A stretch of 64,000 nt of DNA from UBA10649 sp965278945 (GTDB taxonomy: Bacteria; Actinomycetota; Actinomycetes; S36-B12): contig OZ257128.1 in the NCBI GenBank assembly GCA_965278945.1, positions 2,976,001 through 3,040,000 of the forward strand. The letters are read 5' to 3'. The notes under the pieces are model-generated. The model ran no database searches. It was not told where the DNA came from and was given only the letters and a program-made list of their open reading frames with translations. A program made the position numbers and the translations under genes. Below, one piece after another: positions 1 through 9,586 of this stretch (position 1 is the stretch's first letter; the number at the start of each line of letters is the position of its first letter).

Positions 1-906
1 TCACTGCCCCATGTCGTCGCCGGACGTGACCTGGTCACGGCCAATGCGCTGACTCCTACCGCCGGCACGCTGATGGCCGCAATCGGTGCGCTCGGTGGCG
101 TCGCGCTGCGCTCGGCGCTCGGTGGAGGAGACACCGGAAGCGCGATCGTCCTCGGGTGCGCGCTCGTCGCGTACCTCCTGGCCGCTGCGATCGCCGTACT
201 CATTGCCGCCGACCGCCTTGGACCCGACGGCGAACGTCCCTCGGACACTGTCCGCGGGGTCGCGGTCGGACTGGTCGAGGGAGTCCAGGAACTGCGGATC
301 CATGCCGCGGCCGGCCGGGCCATTGCCGTCGTCGGCGTCCATCGCATCGCCTTCGGAGTACTGACCGCCGGCGGCCTGCTTCTGGTCCGCTACACGTTCA
401 ATGACCTCGCGGCCGCGGACAGCGCTCTCAATGAGTTCGCATACCTCACCGGCGCGGCGGCGGCCGGTGCGCTCGTCGGAGCTGTACTCACTCCTGCGGC
501 GAGCAGGCGCCTGGGCGAGGTCGTCTGGTCGGCGTTCGCGCTCATGCAGGCGGGCACGCTGGGCATCGCGCTGATCGTCGTTGGCGCGATGACGCCGACC
601 TTCTGGGTTCTCCTGCTGGGCGCGGCCAGCCTCGGCTTTGCTGGCCAGTCGGTGAAAGTCTGCTCGGACACCCTTGTGCAGCGCCACATTCCCGACGATC
701 ACCTTGGCCGGGTGTTCGCGCTGTTCGACATGATCGTCAACGTCTGCCTCGTAGCCGGGATCGCGGTGCTGGCCATCGTCTCGCCGACGAGCGGACAGAC
801 TCCGTGGACCTACGCGGCCGTCGGCGTGATGCTCGTTCTCGCGGCGTTCTGGTATCGCCGCCACCGTCCCCGTAGAGTCCGCACCACTGGCGACTTCGGA
901 GGCTGA
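1..906 (+). CDS. MFS transporter, C-terminal part (5' end outside window)
   Basis: The reading frame is open from base 1, so the N-terminal half of this permease lies outside the window; the internal ATG at 73 is not a credible start because the residues before it (LPHVVAGRDLVTANAL) are typical MFS sequence. About 300 residues remain, with roughly six or seven hydrophobic helices and a basic C-terminal tail (RRHRPRRVR). The segment DDHLGRVFALFDM resembles the conserved loop of drug/enterobactin-type exporters. It ends one base before the next gene's ATG, suggesting cotranscription. Substrate cannot be inferred. Confidence 0.8.
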   Translation, partial: SLPHVVAGRDLVTANALTPTAGTLMAAIGALGGVALRSALGGGDTGSAIVLGCALVAYLLAAAIAVLIAADRLGPDGERPSDTVRGVAVGLVEGVQELRIHAAAGRAIAVVGVHRIAFGVLTAGGLLLVRYTFNDLAAADSALNEFAYLTGAAAAGALVGAVLTPAASRRLGEVVWSAFALMQAGTLGIALIVVGAMTPTFWVLLLGAASLGFAGQSVKVCSDTLVQRHIPDDHLGRVFALFDMIVNVCLVAGIAVLAIVSPTSGQTPWTYAAVGVMLVLAAFWYRRHRPRRVRTTGDFGG

Positions 907-907
907 C

Positions 908-2167
908 ATGAGTGTGAACACCACGACGCATAGGCGATGGGGTGCGCGGTCCGTTGCCGCTCTCATCATCTTCCTGGTAGCCGCACTTCTGACGCCGATC
1001 GCGTTGGTCGGGCACTGGGGCCATCGGACCGTTGTCGACAGCGAGCGCTACATCGAGACCGTCGGCCCGCTCATCGCCAATCCCGAGGTGCAGGAGGGCA
1101 TTTCCACGACGATCACCGACGCACTGGTGACGAAGGTGGACACGGCGAACACCGTTGACGAACTGCTCAACAGCCTGTTCCCGAACTCGACCTTCAACTC
1201 GCTGCTGTCGGCCCCGATCGCCGCCGGAGTCAACGGGCTCATCGGCGAACTGGTGACCCGATTCGTTGCCTCCGATCAGTTCGCCGCGGTGTGGATCGCG
1301 TTGAACGAGGCCGCACAGCGCGGCATCGTCGCGCTGCTCGAGGGTCGAGAGGAAGGTCCGATCCAGCTGCAGGGCGATGAGGTGGTCTTCGACATCTCCA
1401 CCGCGCTCGGGTCAGTGCAGCAGTTCCTCGTCGACAACGGCATCACCGCCGCGGCGAACATCACGCTGCCCGACGAGCAGCGGCAGATCGTGCTCGTCGA
1501 GGCTCCGGCGCTGGCGCAGATCCGATTCATCTACTCGTTCACCTCACCGATCCTCCAGTGGCTTCCGCTCGTGGTCGCAGCGCTCTTCGCGCTGTCGATT
1601 GCCCTAGCGCGCAGACGGGCACGGATCGTCGTCGCGGCCGGCATCTTCCTGGTGGCCATCGCCGGGCTGCTCACTCTTGGGCTGAGCGCCGGCGAGGACT
1701 CGTTCAACAACCAGCTCGAGGGAACCGCGTTCGGGCCGGCATCCGAGGTGTTCTGGAACACCCTGCTGAACTACCTGATCCTGGGCGTCGAGGCGGTCTT
1801 CGTCCTCGGCGTCGTCGTGATCATCGCCGGCTGGTTCGGTGGTCGCACATCGATCGCGACCCGACTGCGTGGTCAGCTGGTCAAGGGGCTCGACGAGCTC
1901 GGCGATCGCATCGAGGGACTTCGCGACTTCCGTCAGCTCGTCGCCGAGCATGCGCAGAAGATCCGGTGGGCCGTCTACCTGGTCGTCGGGCTGATCCTGC
2001 TGGCGTCCAGCGTCATGTCACCGTCGACGGTGCTGTGGTGCGCTGCACTCGCGGCCGGACTTCTCACCGTGGTTCAGGTGCTGTCCGACCAGGTCAAGCC
2101 GCAGGTGCTCGCGCTCGACGAGGCCGCCGAACAGGCTGTCATCGAGGGGTCGTTCACGGCCGAGTAG
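908..2167 (+). CDS. Conserved actinobacterial integral membrane protein, function unknown
   Basis: 419 residues. There is one N-terminal transmembrane helix (about residues 15–38), then a soluble, probably extracytoplasmic segment of about 165 residues beginning at the conserved-looking DSERYIETVGPL, then four further hydrophobic helices near residues 215–235, 240–262, 290–315 and 350–395. I recognise the layout from actinobacterial hypothetical proteins but no characterised function. The ATG is one base after the upstream MFS stop, so the two are probably cotranscribed. The 3' end overlaps the convergent cca gene by 14 bases. Confidence 0.75.
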   Translation: MSVNTTTHRRWGARSVAALIIFLVAALLTPIALVGHWGHRTVVDSERYIETVGPLIANPEVQEGISTTITDALVTKVDTANTVDELLNSLFPNSTFNSLLSAPIAAGVNGLIGELVTRFVASDQFAAVWIALNEAAQRGIVALLEGREEGPIQLQGDEVVFDISTALGSVQQFLVDNGITAAANITLPDEQRQIVLVEAPALAQIRFIYSFTSPILQWLPLVVAALFALSIALARRRARIVVAAGIFLVAIAGLLTLGLSAGEDSFNNQLEGTAFGPASEVFWNTLLNYLILGVEAVFVLGVVVIIAGWFGGRTSIATRLRGQLVKGLDELGDRIEGLRDFRQLVAEHAQKIRWAVYLVVGLILLASSVMSPSTVLWCAALAAGLLTVVQVLSDQVKPQVLALDEAAEQAVIEGSFTAE

Positions 2168-3617
2168 GCCGCGCCGCCCACCACGCCAGCAGCGCCTCGG
2201 TCGCCGCGTCATCATCGAGCGGACCGCGATCAAGGCGCAGGTCGAGCAGGAACTGATACGCCTCGCCGACCACGGGGCCCGGGGCAATGCCGAGGATCTC
2301 CATGATCGCGCGGCCGTCGAGATCAGGCCGGATCGAGGCAAGTTCCTCCTTCATACCCAGCTCGACGATGCGCGACTCCAGCGAGTCGTACGAACGCTGC
2401 AGCATCGCGGCGCGCTTGCGATTTCGAGTCGTGCAGTCGGCCCGCGTCAGCTTGTGCAGTCGCGAGAGCAGCGGTCCGGCGTCACGCACGTAACGACGCA
2501 CTGCGGAGTCCGTCCACTCGCCGTTTCCATAGCCGTGGAACCGCAGGTGCAGCTCGACCAGCTTCGACACGTCATCGACCATGTCGTTCGAAAAACGCAT
2601 GGCCTGCAGTCGCTTTCGGGTCATACGCGCGCCCACCACCTCGTGATGGTGGAAGGAGACTCGGCCGTCCGCCTCGAACTTGCGGGTTCGCGGCTTGCCG
2701 ATGTCGTGCATGAGCGCGGCGAGCCTGAGCACCTCGTCGGGACCGCTCGTCGGCTCGTGTGTTGACTCCAGCTCCATCGCCTGCTCAAGGACGGTCAGGG
2801 TGTGCTCGTACACATCCTTGTGGTGATGGTGCTCGTCCTCCTCAAGGCGCAGCAGCGGCAGTTCGGGCATCACCGCGTCGGCCAGCCCGGTGTCGACGAG
2901 AAGAGCCAGACCCCGTCGAGGCTCGGGGGACAGCATCAGCTTGACGAACTCCACGCGGACCCGCTCAGCGGAGACGATCGACAGGCGATCTGCCTGTCCG
3001 GCCATCGCGGCGACGACCTCGGGGGCCACGTCGAAGCCGAGCTGTGCAGAGAAGCGCGCGGCGCGCAGCATCCGCAGCGGGTCGTCGCCGAATGAGTCCT
3101 CGGGAAGCCCGGGAGTGCGAATGACGCGACGGGCCAGGTCGCCCTCACCGTCGAAGAGGTCGACCAAGGTCAGTTCCGGCAGGCGGATCGCCATGGCGTT
3201 GATGGTGAAGTCGCGGCGCACCAGGTCCCCGGCGAGGTCCGTGCCGTAGGAGACGGCGGGCTTGCGGGAGTCGCGTTCGTACGCCTCGGCGCGGTAGGTG
3301 GTGATCTCGACCTGGCGCCCGCGGACCTGCGCGCCGATCGTGCCGAACTCGATCCCGATCTCCCACGTCGTCTCGGCCCAGCCGGACAGCAGCCGCAGAA
3401 CGTCCTGGGGGTGGGCGTTGGTGGTGAAGTCGAGGTCAGCGTCGGGCAGCTGCGACAGGCGCCCGAGGAAGGCATCCCGGACCGGCCCGCCGACCAGGGC
3501 GAGCTCGAACCCCGCGGCCGCGAATCGCTCGCCGATGTCGGCCAGGAGACCGGCCAGGGGAGCCAGCTCGGTGACGACCCGACGCTGGGCGTCGAGCGAT
3601 TCAGATTCGGGGGTCAC
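2154..3617 (-). CDS. cca: CCA tRNA nucleotidyltransferase
   Basis: 487 residues with a GTG start. It adds or repairs the 3'-terminal CCA of tRNAs; neither the tRNA-Ile, tRNA-Ala nor tRNA-Leu gene in this window encodes a complete CCA, so the activity is needed. The class II nucleotidyltransferase head is visible: LVGGPVRD near residues 41–48 and the metal-binding DADLD at 59–63. An RNA-binding middle region follows, then an HD domain (MHDIGKP near 302–308 plus HHHE) and a C-terminal tail. In Mycobacterium the equivalent gene (pcnA) also sits next to the Nudix gene, divergently transcribed as here. Confidence 0.95.
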   Translation of the reverse strand: MTPESESLDAQRRVVTELAPLAGLLADIGERFAAAGFELALVGGPVRDAFLGRLSQLPDADLDFTTNAHPQDVLRLLSGWAETTWEIGIEFGTIGAQVRGRQVEITTYRAEAYERDSRKPAVSYGTDLAGDLVRRDFTINAMAIRLPELTLVDLFDGEGDLARRVIRTPGLPEDSFGDDPLRMLRAARFSAQLGFDVAPEVVAAMAGQADRLSIVSAERVRVEFVKLMLSPEPRRGLALLVDTGLADAVMPELPLLRLEEDEHHHHKDVYEHTLTVLEQAMELESTHEPTSGPDEVLRLAALMHDIGKPRTRKFEADGRVSFHHHEVVGARMTRKRLQAMRFSNDMVDDVSKLVELHLRFHGYGNGEWTDSAVRRYVRDAGPLLSRLHKLTRADCTTRNRKRAAMLQRSYDSLESRIVELGMKEELASIRPDLDGRAIMEILGIAPGPVVGEAYQFLLDLRLDRGPLDDDAATEALLAWWAARPTRP

Positions 3618-3663
3618 GCCTGCAGAGCGTAGACGGGTTCCGAGCGCGGTTTATCCTGCCCAT

Positions 3664-4140
3664 ATGGCCGACTCCTCTACTCCAGCGCGGCGACGCGTCC
3701 CGAGGGTCGAGGAGTTCTCGGCGGGCGGCTTCGTGCTCGACCACAGCGGGCGCAGTCCCAAGGTGGCGCTGATCGCCAGGCGAGATCGGCGCGGACGCCT
3801 GGTCTGGTCGCTGCCCAAGGGCCACATCGAGGAAGGCGAGTCCCCCGAGGAGGCTGCGATCAGGGAGGTTTTCGAGGAGACCGGAATCCGGGGCAGCATC
3901 GTCGCAAGCCTGGGCACCATCGACTTCTGGTTCATGTCCGAGGACCGTCGAATCCACAAGACCGTGCACCATTTCCTCCTCACCGCCCATGACGTGGAGC
4001 TGTCCGACGCCGACGCGGAGGTCGCCGAGGTCGCCTGGGTGCCACTCGACGAGGTTGCGGGCCGGCTCGGGCACGCCGATGAGCGCAACCTGCTCGAACG
4101 GGTTCACCTCGCACTGGCCGAGCAGTCAGGCCCCGCGTGA
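3664..4140 (+). CDS. Nudix hydrolase (MutT4-like)
   Basis: 158 residues starting at ATG 3664; the frame is open further upstream but that part lies antisense to cca. The complete Nudix box G-x5-E-x7-REVxEExGI is present, from GHIEEGE through REVFEETGI, near residues 57–79, so it should bind Mg2+ and hydrolyse a nucleoside diphosphate linked to another moiety. Position matches mutT4 of Mycobacterium, between the tRNA nucleotidyltransferase and a large secreted DUF6049 protein. The stop codon overlaps the next start (GTGA at 4137–4140), indicating translational coupling. Physiological substrate unknown. Confidence 0.92.
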   Translation: MADSSTPARRRVPRVEEFSAGGFVLDHSGRSPKVALIARRDRRGRLVWSLPKGHIEEGESPEEAAIREVFEETGIRGSIVASLGTIDFWFMSEDRRIHKTVHHFLLTAHDVELSDADAEVAEVAWVPLDEVAGRLGHADERNLLERVHLALAEQSGPA

Positions 4141-6248
4141 GGCGGCACGTCAGTGCCGCCCTCGTCGCCGTCTTCATTGGCACGCTGGGAATCCTTCAGG
4201 CTCCAGCATCGTCCGCGGCGGACGGCGAGCCATCGCTGCGCGTCCTCATCGACGAGCTCAACCCCCTCATACCGTCGGCGGATGGCACGTTGACCGTTCG
4301 CGGCCGGGTCATCAGCACCGGGCGGACCGAACTCACCGATGTCAGCGTGCAGCTGCGGCGGTCCAGCAGCCCCCTCACGTCGCGCAAGGAGGTCGCCGCC
4401 GTCTCGTCGGCCCAGCTGGCCCCGGCCGACGGCGATCCCGACAGCGTCTCGCTGCCCTCGACCCTGCAGGAGGTGGTCGCGTCCCTTCCCGCAGGAGCTC
4501 GTGCTCCCTTCACCATCAAGGTGCCCTTCGCCGATCTCGGGCTCACGCAGGACGGCACGTACGTGCTGTCCGTCGAGGCCCTCGGCCGGGAGAGCGGGGT
4601 CGACGCCAGCAGCGTGCGCAAGGGAATCCTGCGGACCTTTTTGCCGTGGTATCCCACGCCCGGATCGGTGAAGCCGGTCAACCTCGTGTGGCTGTGGCCG
4701 CTGGCCGACTGGCCAGCCCGCGCCGCCTCGGGTGTCCTGCTCGACAACCGCACTCCCCTGGAGCTGTCCGACGGCGGGCGCCTGGACCGACTACTGGATC
4801 TGGGCAATCGCTACCGAGGCGCGGTGTCGTGGATTGCCGATCCCGCGCTGCTCCAGACCGCGAACGACATGACCAAGGGCTATCAGGTGGTCATCGATGG
4901 TGAGGTGACCGTCGGCGATCGCGAGCAGGATGCCCGTCGCTGGCTCACCACCCTCGGTGCCGCCACCGACGGGGTCTCGCTGCGGACGCTGCCCTACGCG
5001 GACGTCGACGCGTCGGCCGTCGTGCGATCGGGGATGGCCAACGACGTCGTGCGCGCGGTCACCACTGGCCCGGGAGTCGCCTCGGCCGCGCTCGGCCACG
5101 TCGCGCCCGGCGGCCTGTACTGGGCTCCGTTCGGGCGGATCGATCGCAGCACGGCCAACGTCCTGTCCTCGGCCGGGGTGACATCCATCGTCCTGTCGGC
5201 CGACGCCATGCCGGCCACCGACGACCAGGTGCCCACCACCGGCGAGGCATCAACCTCGCTGCCGACGTCCTTCGGAGCAATCCGCGCGATCCTCGCCGAC
5301 CCCGGGCTGTCCGAGGTCCTGGCACTGCCGCAGGGCACCGCGTCCGACGTGGTCAGTGCGCGACAGCGCTTCCTGGCCGAGACCGCCCTGGTCGCGTCGA
5401 CACTGCCCGCAGACCAGATCGAGCGGACCCTCGTCGTCGCGCCGCCAAGTCCGCGGTGGGACCCGGCGGCCTCCCTCGTGGCCCCGCTCCTGCGCGCCAC
5501 CCGCACCGCGCCGTGGCTCGCGTCGTCAACCCTCGAGGACGTCCTCGGGGCTCCCGTCTCGTCGACCAGCCGCGAGCGTGGTGGCTACGGCCAGAAGGCC
5601 AAGGACGCCGAGCTCAGTCCCGGATACATGCAGTCGATCGCGAGGGTGACGGCCCGGCTCGCCTCGTTCACCTCGATCATCGACGACCCGACGGGCATCA
5701 GCGAGCCGTACTCGGCCGCGCTGCTACGCGCCGAGTCCGCGGCGTGGCGGACCGACCTTCCCAGTGGACGTCGTCTGATCACCGACATCGGTGATCAGCT
5801 CAGCAGCGAGATGTCCCTCGTGCACGTGCTGTCGACCGGGAAGATCACGTTCTCCGGTGACAACGGGCGGGTGCCGATCACCATCAGCAACGACCTGGAC
5901 CGATCGGTGACTGTCGGCCTGAGGCTCACGGGGCAGCCGCCGCTGCGCCTGGAGTCCGAGCCCCTCACGAACATTCGCATCGAGGCGGGCCGCATGGCGA
6001 GCGTGGATATCGATGCCCGCGTCATCGGCGGTGATCCGCTTACCGTCGAGGTGCAGCTGCTCGATGCCGAGCAGCTCGCGTATAGCAAGCCCGCGCTCAT
6101 CACGGTCAGCTCGACGGCGTACGCGCGAGCCGCGGCATGGGTAGTCGCCGTCGCGTTCATCGCGATTCTGGTGTTTGTGGTGGTCGGCGTGACGCGCCGG
6201 ATCCGCAAGGCGCAGGCATCTCGTCCCAACGTCGATCTGGGACCGTAG
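4137..6248 (+). CDS. DUF6049-family secreted, membrane-anchored protein
   Basis: 703 residues with a GTG start overlapping the upstream stop. It has a Sec signal peptide (about residues 1–28, cut near ASSAADG), a long extracytoplasmic region, and one C-terminal helix (about 663–685, WVVAVAFIAILVFVVVGV) followed by a short basic cytoplasmic tail. It corresponds by position and architecture to Rv3909 of Mycobacterium, which always precedes murJ, so a role in envelope growth near the lipid II flippase is a reasonable inference; its biochemical function is unknown. The murJ GTG follows four bases after the stop. Confidence 0.85.
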   Translation: MRRHVSAALVAVFIGTLGILQAPASSAADGEPSLRVLIDELNPLIPSADGTLTVRGRVISTGRTELTDVSVQLRRSSSPLTSRKEVAAVSSAQLAPADGDPDSVSLPSTLQEVVASLPAGARAPFTIKVPFADLGLTQDGTYVLSVEALGRESGVDASSVRKGILRTFLPWYPTPGSVKPVNLVWLWPLADWPARAASGVLLDNRTPLELSDGGRLDRLLDLGNRYRGAVSWIADPALLQTANDMTKGYQVVIDGEVTVGDREQDARRWLTTLGAATDGVSLRTLPYADVDASAVVRSGMANDVVRAVTTGPGVASAALGHVAPGGLYWAPFGRIDRSTANVLSSAGVTSIVLSADAMPATDDQVPTTGEASTSLPTSFGAIRAILADPGLSEVLALPQGTASDVVSARQRFLAETALVASTLPADQIERTLVVAPPSPRWDPAASLVAPLLRATRTAPWLASSTLEDVLGAPVSSTSRERGGYGQKAKDAELSPGYMQSIARVTARLASFTSIIDDPTGISEPYSAALLRAESAAWRTDLPSGRRLITDIGDQLSSEMSLVHVLSTGKITFSGDNGRVPITISNDLDRSVTVGLRLTGQPPLRLESEPLTNIRIEAGRMASVDIDARVIGGDPLTVEVQLLDAEQLAYSKPALITVSSTAYARAAAWVVAVAFIAILVFVVVGVTRRIRKAQASRPNVDLGP

Positions 6249-6252
6249 CGAC

Positions 6253-8028
6253 GTGGCGAGCGAGTCGGACGACGTCGAGAGTCTGAAGGCCGAGCAGGTC
6301 ACGGCCGAGGTAGACGAGGCCGTCCGCGAATCACAGCCCGGAGATCTCAGCTCCAACCCGCCGTCGGTCGCGGGGCTGGGTATGGCACGCAACAGCGCCG
6401 TGATGGCCGCGGGCACCATCACGTCGCGCGTCACCGGAGTCATGCGCGACATCGCGATGACGGCCGCCCTCGGCTTCTTCCTCGTCTCCGACGCGTACTC
6501 GCTCGGCAACTCGCTTCCCACTGTCGTCTACATCCTCGTCATCGGCGGTGCACTCAACGCGGTGTTCATCCCGCAACTGGTGCGCCGGATGAAGGAGGAC
6601 GCCGACGGCGGCAAGGCCTATGCCGACCGGCTGCTGACCCTGGTCGCCAGTGCGCTGCTGGTCTTGTCGGTCGTCGCGGTCGCGCTGGCGCCGTGGATCG
6701 TCGACCTCTACACGCCGAGCGACTACCCGCAGGCCGAGTTCGACCTCGCGGTCGCGTTCGCTCGCCTGTGCCTGCCGCAGATCTTCTTCTACGGGCTGTA
6801 CGCGATGCTCAGCCAGGTCCTGAACTCGCGGGGCAAGTTCGGCGCGCCCATGTTCGCCCCGATCGCCAACAACGTCGTGGCGATCGCCACCTTCGGACTG
6901 TTCATCGTGATGGCAGGCACGACCGCTGCATCCGACGGCGACCTGTCCACCGACCAGGTGCTCCTGCTGGGCATCGGCACGACGGTGGGCGTCATGGTCC
7001 AGGCGCTCATCCTGGTTCCCGTGCTCTGGCGATCGGGATACCTGTGGAAGCCGCGCTTCGACTGGCGCGGCTCGGGCCTGGGCAAGGCCGGCGGCCTGGC
7101 GATGTGGACCATCGGGCTGGTCCTCGTCAACCAGATCACCTACCTGTTCATCACCCGACTGGCGACCCAGGCCAACGTCAACGCGGCGGAAGCGGGCACG
7201 ATCGCCGCCGGCCTCACCACGTACCAGAAGGCCCACCTGGTCTTCATGCTTCCGCACAGCGTCATCACCGTGTCCGTCGTCACGGCGATGCTTCCCGCCC
7301 TGTCTCGAATCGCGCTCGACGGCCGGCTGTCGCAGGTCGGCGTCGATGTCTCGCGAACGATGCGCATGGTCGCGAGCCTGATCGTGCCGATCTCCGCGAT
7401 CCTCATCGTCAATGGCTCGGCGGTGGCGATCCTGCTTTTCGGCTACGGAGCTGCAACTCCCGACCAGGCCGGACTCATGGGCCTGATCGTGTCGGTCTTC
7501 ATGCTGGGGTTGCTCCCGTTCACCTTGTTCTACGTGCTGCTTCGCGGCTACTACGCACTCGAGGACACGCGCACGCCATTTTGGGTAACCGTCGCCTTCA
7601 GCGTCATCCTGCTCATCACGGTCTACCCGCTGTTCAACTTCGTCCCCGTCGGCGGCTCGCAGGTCGCGGCAATCGCGCTGGCCTACTCCATCGCCTACTG
7701 GCTCGCCTTCGCGATCACGTGGTGGATCCTCGCCAGGCGGCTCGGCGCGATGGAAAGCGGCCGCACCGCCTGGGTCCTGGGCCGAATGGTGATTGCCGGC
7801 GCACTGTCCGTCGGCGTGATGCTCGCCTGCCTGAAGCTGCTCGTGCATGTGGAGACGGGCGGCATCGACTCAGACCTCGACCGGCTGACGCTGCTCATGA
7901 ACGTCGCCGTGACCTCGATCCTCGGAGTGGGGATCTTCCTGGGTGCGGCGTGGGTACTGCGTATTCGTGAGGTCTCCGACGTACTGTCACTTGCCGGGCG
8001 CGTTGTCCGCCGTAGGGGGCATCGATGA
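6253..8028 (+). CDS. murJ: Lipid II flippase MurJ
   Basis: 591 residues, GTG start. MurJ/MviN flips lipid-linked peptidoglycan precursor across the cytoplasmic membrane. About 45 acidic cytoplasmic residues precede a run of roughly 14 hydrophobic helices; ARNSAVMAAGTITSRVTG and LRGYYALEDTRTP are typical family segments. Mycobacterial MviN carries a C-terminal pseudokinase plus an extracellular domain, whereas this protein stops after the last helix with a short basic tail (RVVRRRGHR). The missing part is the next gene, whose ATG overlaps this stop as ATGA (8025–8028). Confidence 0.95.
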   Translation: MASESDDVESLKAEQVTAEVDEAVRESQPGDLSSNPPSVAGLGMARNSAVMAAGTITSRVTGVMRDIAMTAALGFFLVSDAYSLGNSLPTVVYILVIGGALNAVFIPQLVRRMKEDADGGKAYADRLLTLVASALLVLSVVAVALAPWIVDLYTPSDYPQAEFDLAVAFARLCLPQIFFYGLYAMLSQVLNSRGKFGAPMFAPIANNVVAIATFGLFIVMAGTTAASDGDLSTDQVLLLGIGTTVGVMVQALILVPVLWRSGYLWKPRFDWRGSGLGKAGGLAMWTIGLVLVNQITYLFITRLATQANVNAAEAGTIAAGLTTYQKAHLVFMLPHSVITVSVVTAMLPALSRIALDGRLSQVGVDVSRTMRMVASLIVPISAILIVNGSAVAILLFGYGAATPDQAGLMGLIVSVFMLGLLPFTLFYVLLRGYYALEDTRTPFWVTVAFSVILLITVYPLFNFVPVGGSQVAAIALAYSIAYWLAFAITWWILARRLGAMESGRTAWVLGRMVIAGALSVGVMLACLKLLVHVETGGIDSDLDRLTLLMNVAVTSILGVGIFLGAAWVLRIREVSDVLSLAGRVVRRRGHR

Positions 8029-9569
8029 GGGCCACTGAGCAACTCGGGCGGTACAAGCTGCTCGATCTGGTCACGCAGGATGCTGGCGTAGATGGCCAGC
8101 CGGACGTCTACCTATGGCACGCCTACGACGAGGTTCTCGATCGCCCGGTTGCGATGCGCGTCATGTCCGACGACGACCCGCGGTGCGCCGCCGTTCTCGG
8201 CGCCGCGCAGGCGGCCGCTCGTGTCGACGACCGACGCCTGCTGCGCGTACTCGACATCCTCAACCTGCCCGCGACGCAGACCGACAGGGCGCGAGTTGCG
8301 GTCGTCAGCGAGTGGGCATCAGGCAGGAACCTCGAGCGCACCATCCAGGACCGGGGCGGTCGTCCCTTCGCTCCCGCGGAGGCGATGTCCCTCGTCGCGG
8401 AAGTTGCTCGTGCGCTGGCAGCCGCAGCGACGGAGAACGTCAGCCACGGCCGGCTTCGGCCCTCGAGCGTGTTCATCACCGATGCCGGCGAGGTCCGCAT
8501 CCGCGGGCTCGCGGTCGACGCCGCGCTGTTCGGCGAGCAGGACGACGACGGCAACCGCGATGCAGGCGATCGGGCCCAAGGTGATGTCGATGCCCTGGGC
8601 TGCCTGGTCTACCTGCTGACTACCGGCTACTGGCCAGGGCCGTCGTCGATCGATGCCCCCGACGCACCGCGCGCGAACGACGTGGTTCTGCCGCCATCGC
8701 AGGTCAGGGCGGCAGTCCCGCGCAGCGTCGACGATGTCGTGGCTCGTTCGGTCTCGTCCGCGGCCCGCCAACGCGGAGTGGCCCGCGTCATCGACGCGGC
8801 GGCGTTCGCGACGATGGTGGGCGCCACCCTCGATCATCTGTCACCCGTGTCGACAGTCCGGACGGTGCCGACCTCGCCCGCCGGTCGTACGGCGCGCGCG
8901 GCTGCAGTCATAGGGCTGCGGGTCGCAGCGATCCTCGCGGCGGTGGTTGTCGTCGCGGGAGTCGCGTGGGTCGGCATGCAGTTGATCAGCGCGTCCTCGA
9001 CCGCAACCGTCGACCGCAGCGGCATCTCCGACGACATCCTGACCTCGTCGGCACGCCCGGTGAACGACGAGAGCATCGCGGGAATCGAGCAGGTCTATCC
9101 CGTCGTCCGGTACCGCTCGTACGACCCGTTCGGTGACGACAACGGCAACGGCAAGCCCGACAAGCGCAAGGGCCGGGAGAACCAGGAACTCGCGATCACC
9201 GTCAATGACGACGACCCCGACACCGCGTGGGTCACCGCGGAGTACACCACTCCCGCACTCGACGGGAAGGAGGGAGTCGGGCTCGTTCTCGACCTCGGCC
9301 AGCCCCGCGACGTGCAGCAGGTCTCGCTCAACCTCGTCGGCCGCGGCAGCAACCTTGACGTGCGCGTTGCCGATCGGATCCTCGCCGATCCGGCGCTGTG
9401 GACCCCACTCGCGACAGCGCCGGGGGCCAAGGAGCGCATCGACGTGCGCGCTCCCCGGCCGGTCACCGGCCGGTACGTCCTGATCTGGTTCACCCGGGTG
9501 CCACCCAGCGAGGACGTGTTCTCGGGTGTGTACCAAGGCGGCGTCAGAAGCGTCGTCGTCAGCGGGTGA
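8025..9569 (+). CDS. Membrane-anchored Ser/Thr pseudokinase with extracellular discoidin-like domain (MurJ partner)
   Basis: 514 residues. Residues 1–270 have a kinase fold (LGRYKLLDL start), but the catalytic loop reads HGRLRPSS where an active kinase has HRDLKPxN, and no DFG is visible, so it should be a pseudokinase. A transmembrane helix follows (about 295–318), then an extracytoplasmic C-terminal half with the beta-rich, discoidin-like layout seen at the end of mycobacterial MviN. In Mycobacterium, PknB phosphorylates that pseudokinase, which then binds FhaA. PknB and FhaA are both in this window, so the same circuit probably operates here in trans. It is translationally coupled to murJ. 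Confidence 0.85.
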   Translation: MRATEQLGRYKLLDLVTQDAGVDGQPDVYLWHAYDEVLDRPVAMRVMSDDDPRCAAVLGAAQAAARVDDRRLLRVLDILNLPATQTDRARVAVVSEWASGRNLERTIQDRGGRPFAPAEAMSLVAEVARALAAAATENVSHGRLRPSSVFITDAGEVRIRGLAVDAALFGEQDDDGNRDAGDRAQGDVDALGCLVYLLTTGYWPGPSSIDAPDAPRANDVVLPPSQVRAAVPRSVDDVVARSVSSAARQRGVARVIDAAAFATMVGATLDHLSPVSTVRTVPTSPAGRTARAAAVIGLRVAAILAAVVVVAGVAWVGMQLISASSTATVDRSGISDDILTSSARPVNDESIAGIEQVYPVVRYRSYDPFGDDNGNGKPDKRKGRENQELAITVNDDDPDTAWVTAEYTTPALDGKEGVGLVLDLGQPRDVQQVSLNLVGRGSNLDVRVADRILADPALWTPLATAPGAKERIDVRAPRPVTGRYVLIWFTRVPPSEDVFSGVYQGGVRSVVVSG

Positions 9570-9586
9570 CCTCTAGGCTCGATGCC

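Noticed and set aside
6331..7848. 505-residue open frame on the minus strand
   Set aside because: It is antisense to murJ in a GC-rich gene; composition is rich in Arg, Asp, His and Gln with no recognisable domain, as expected for a shadow frame.
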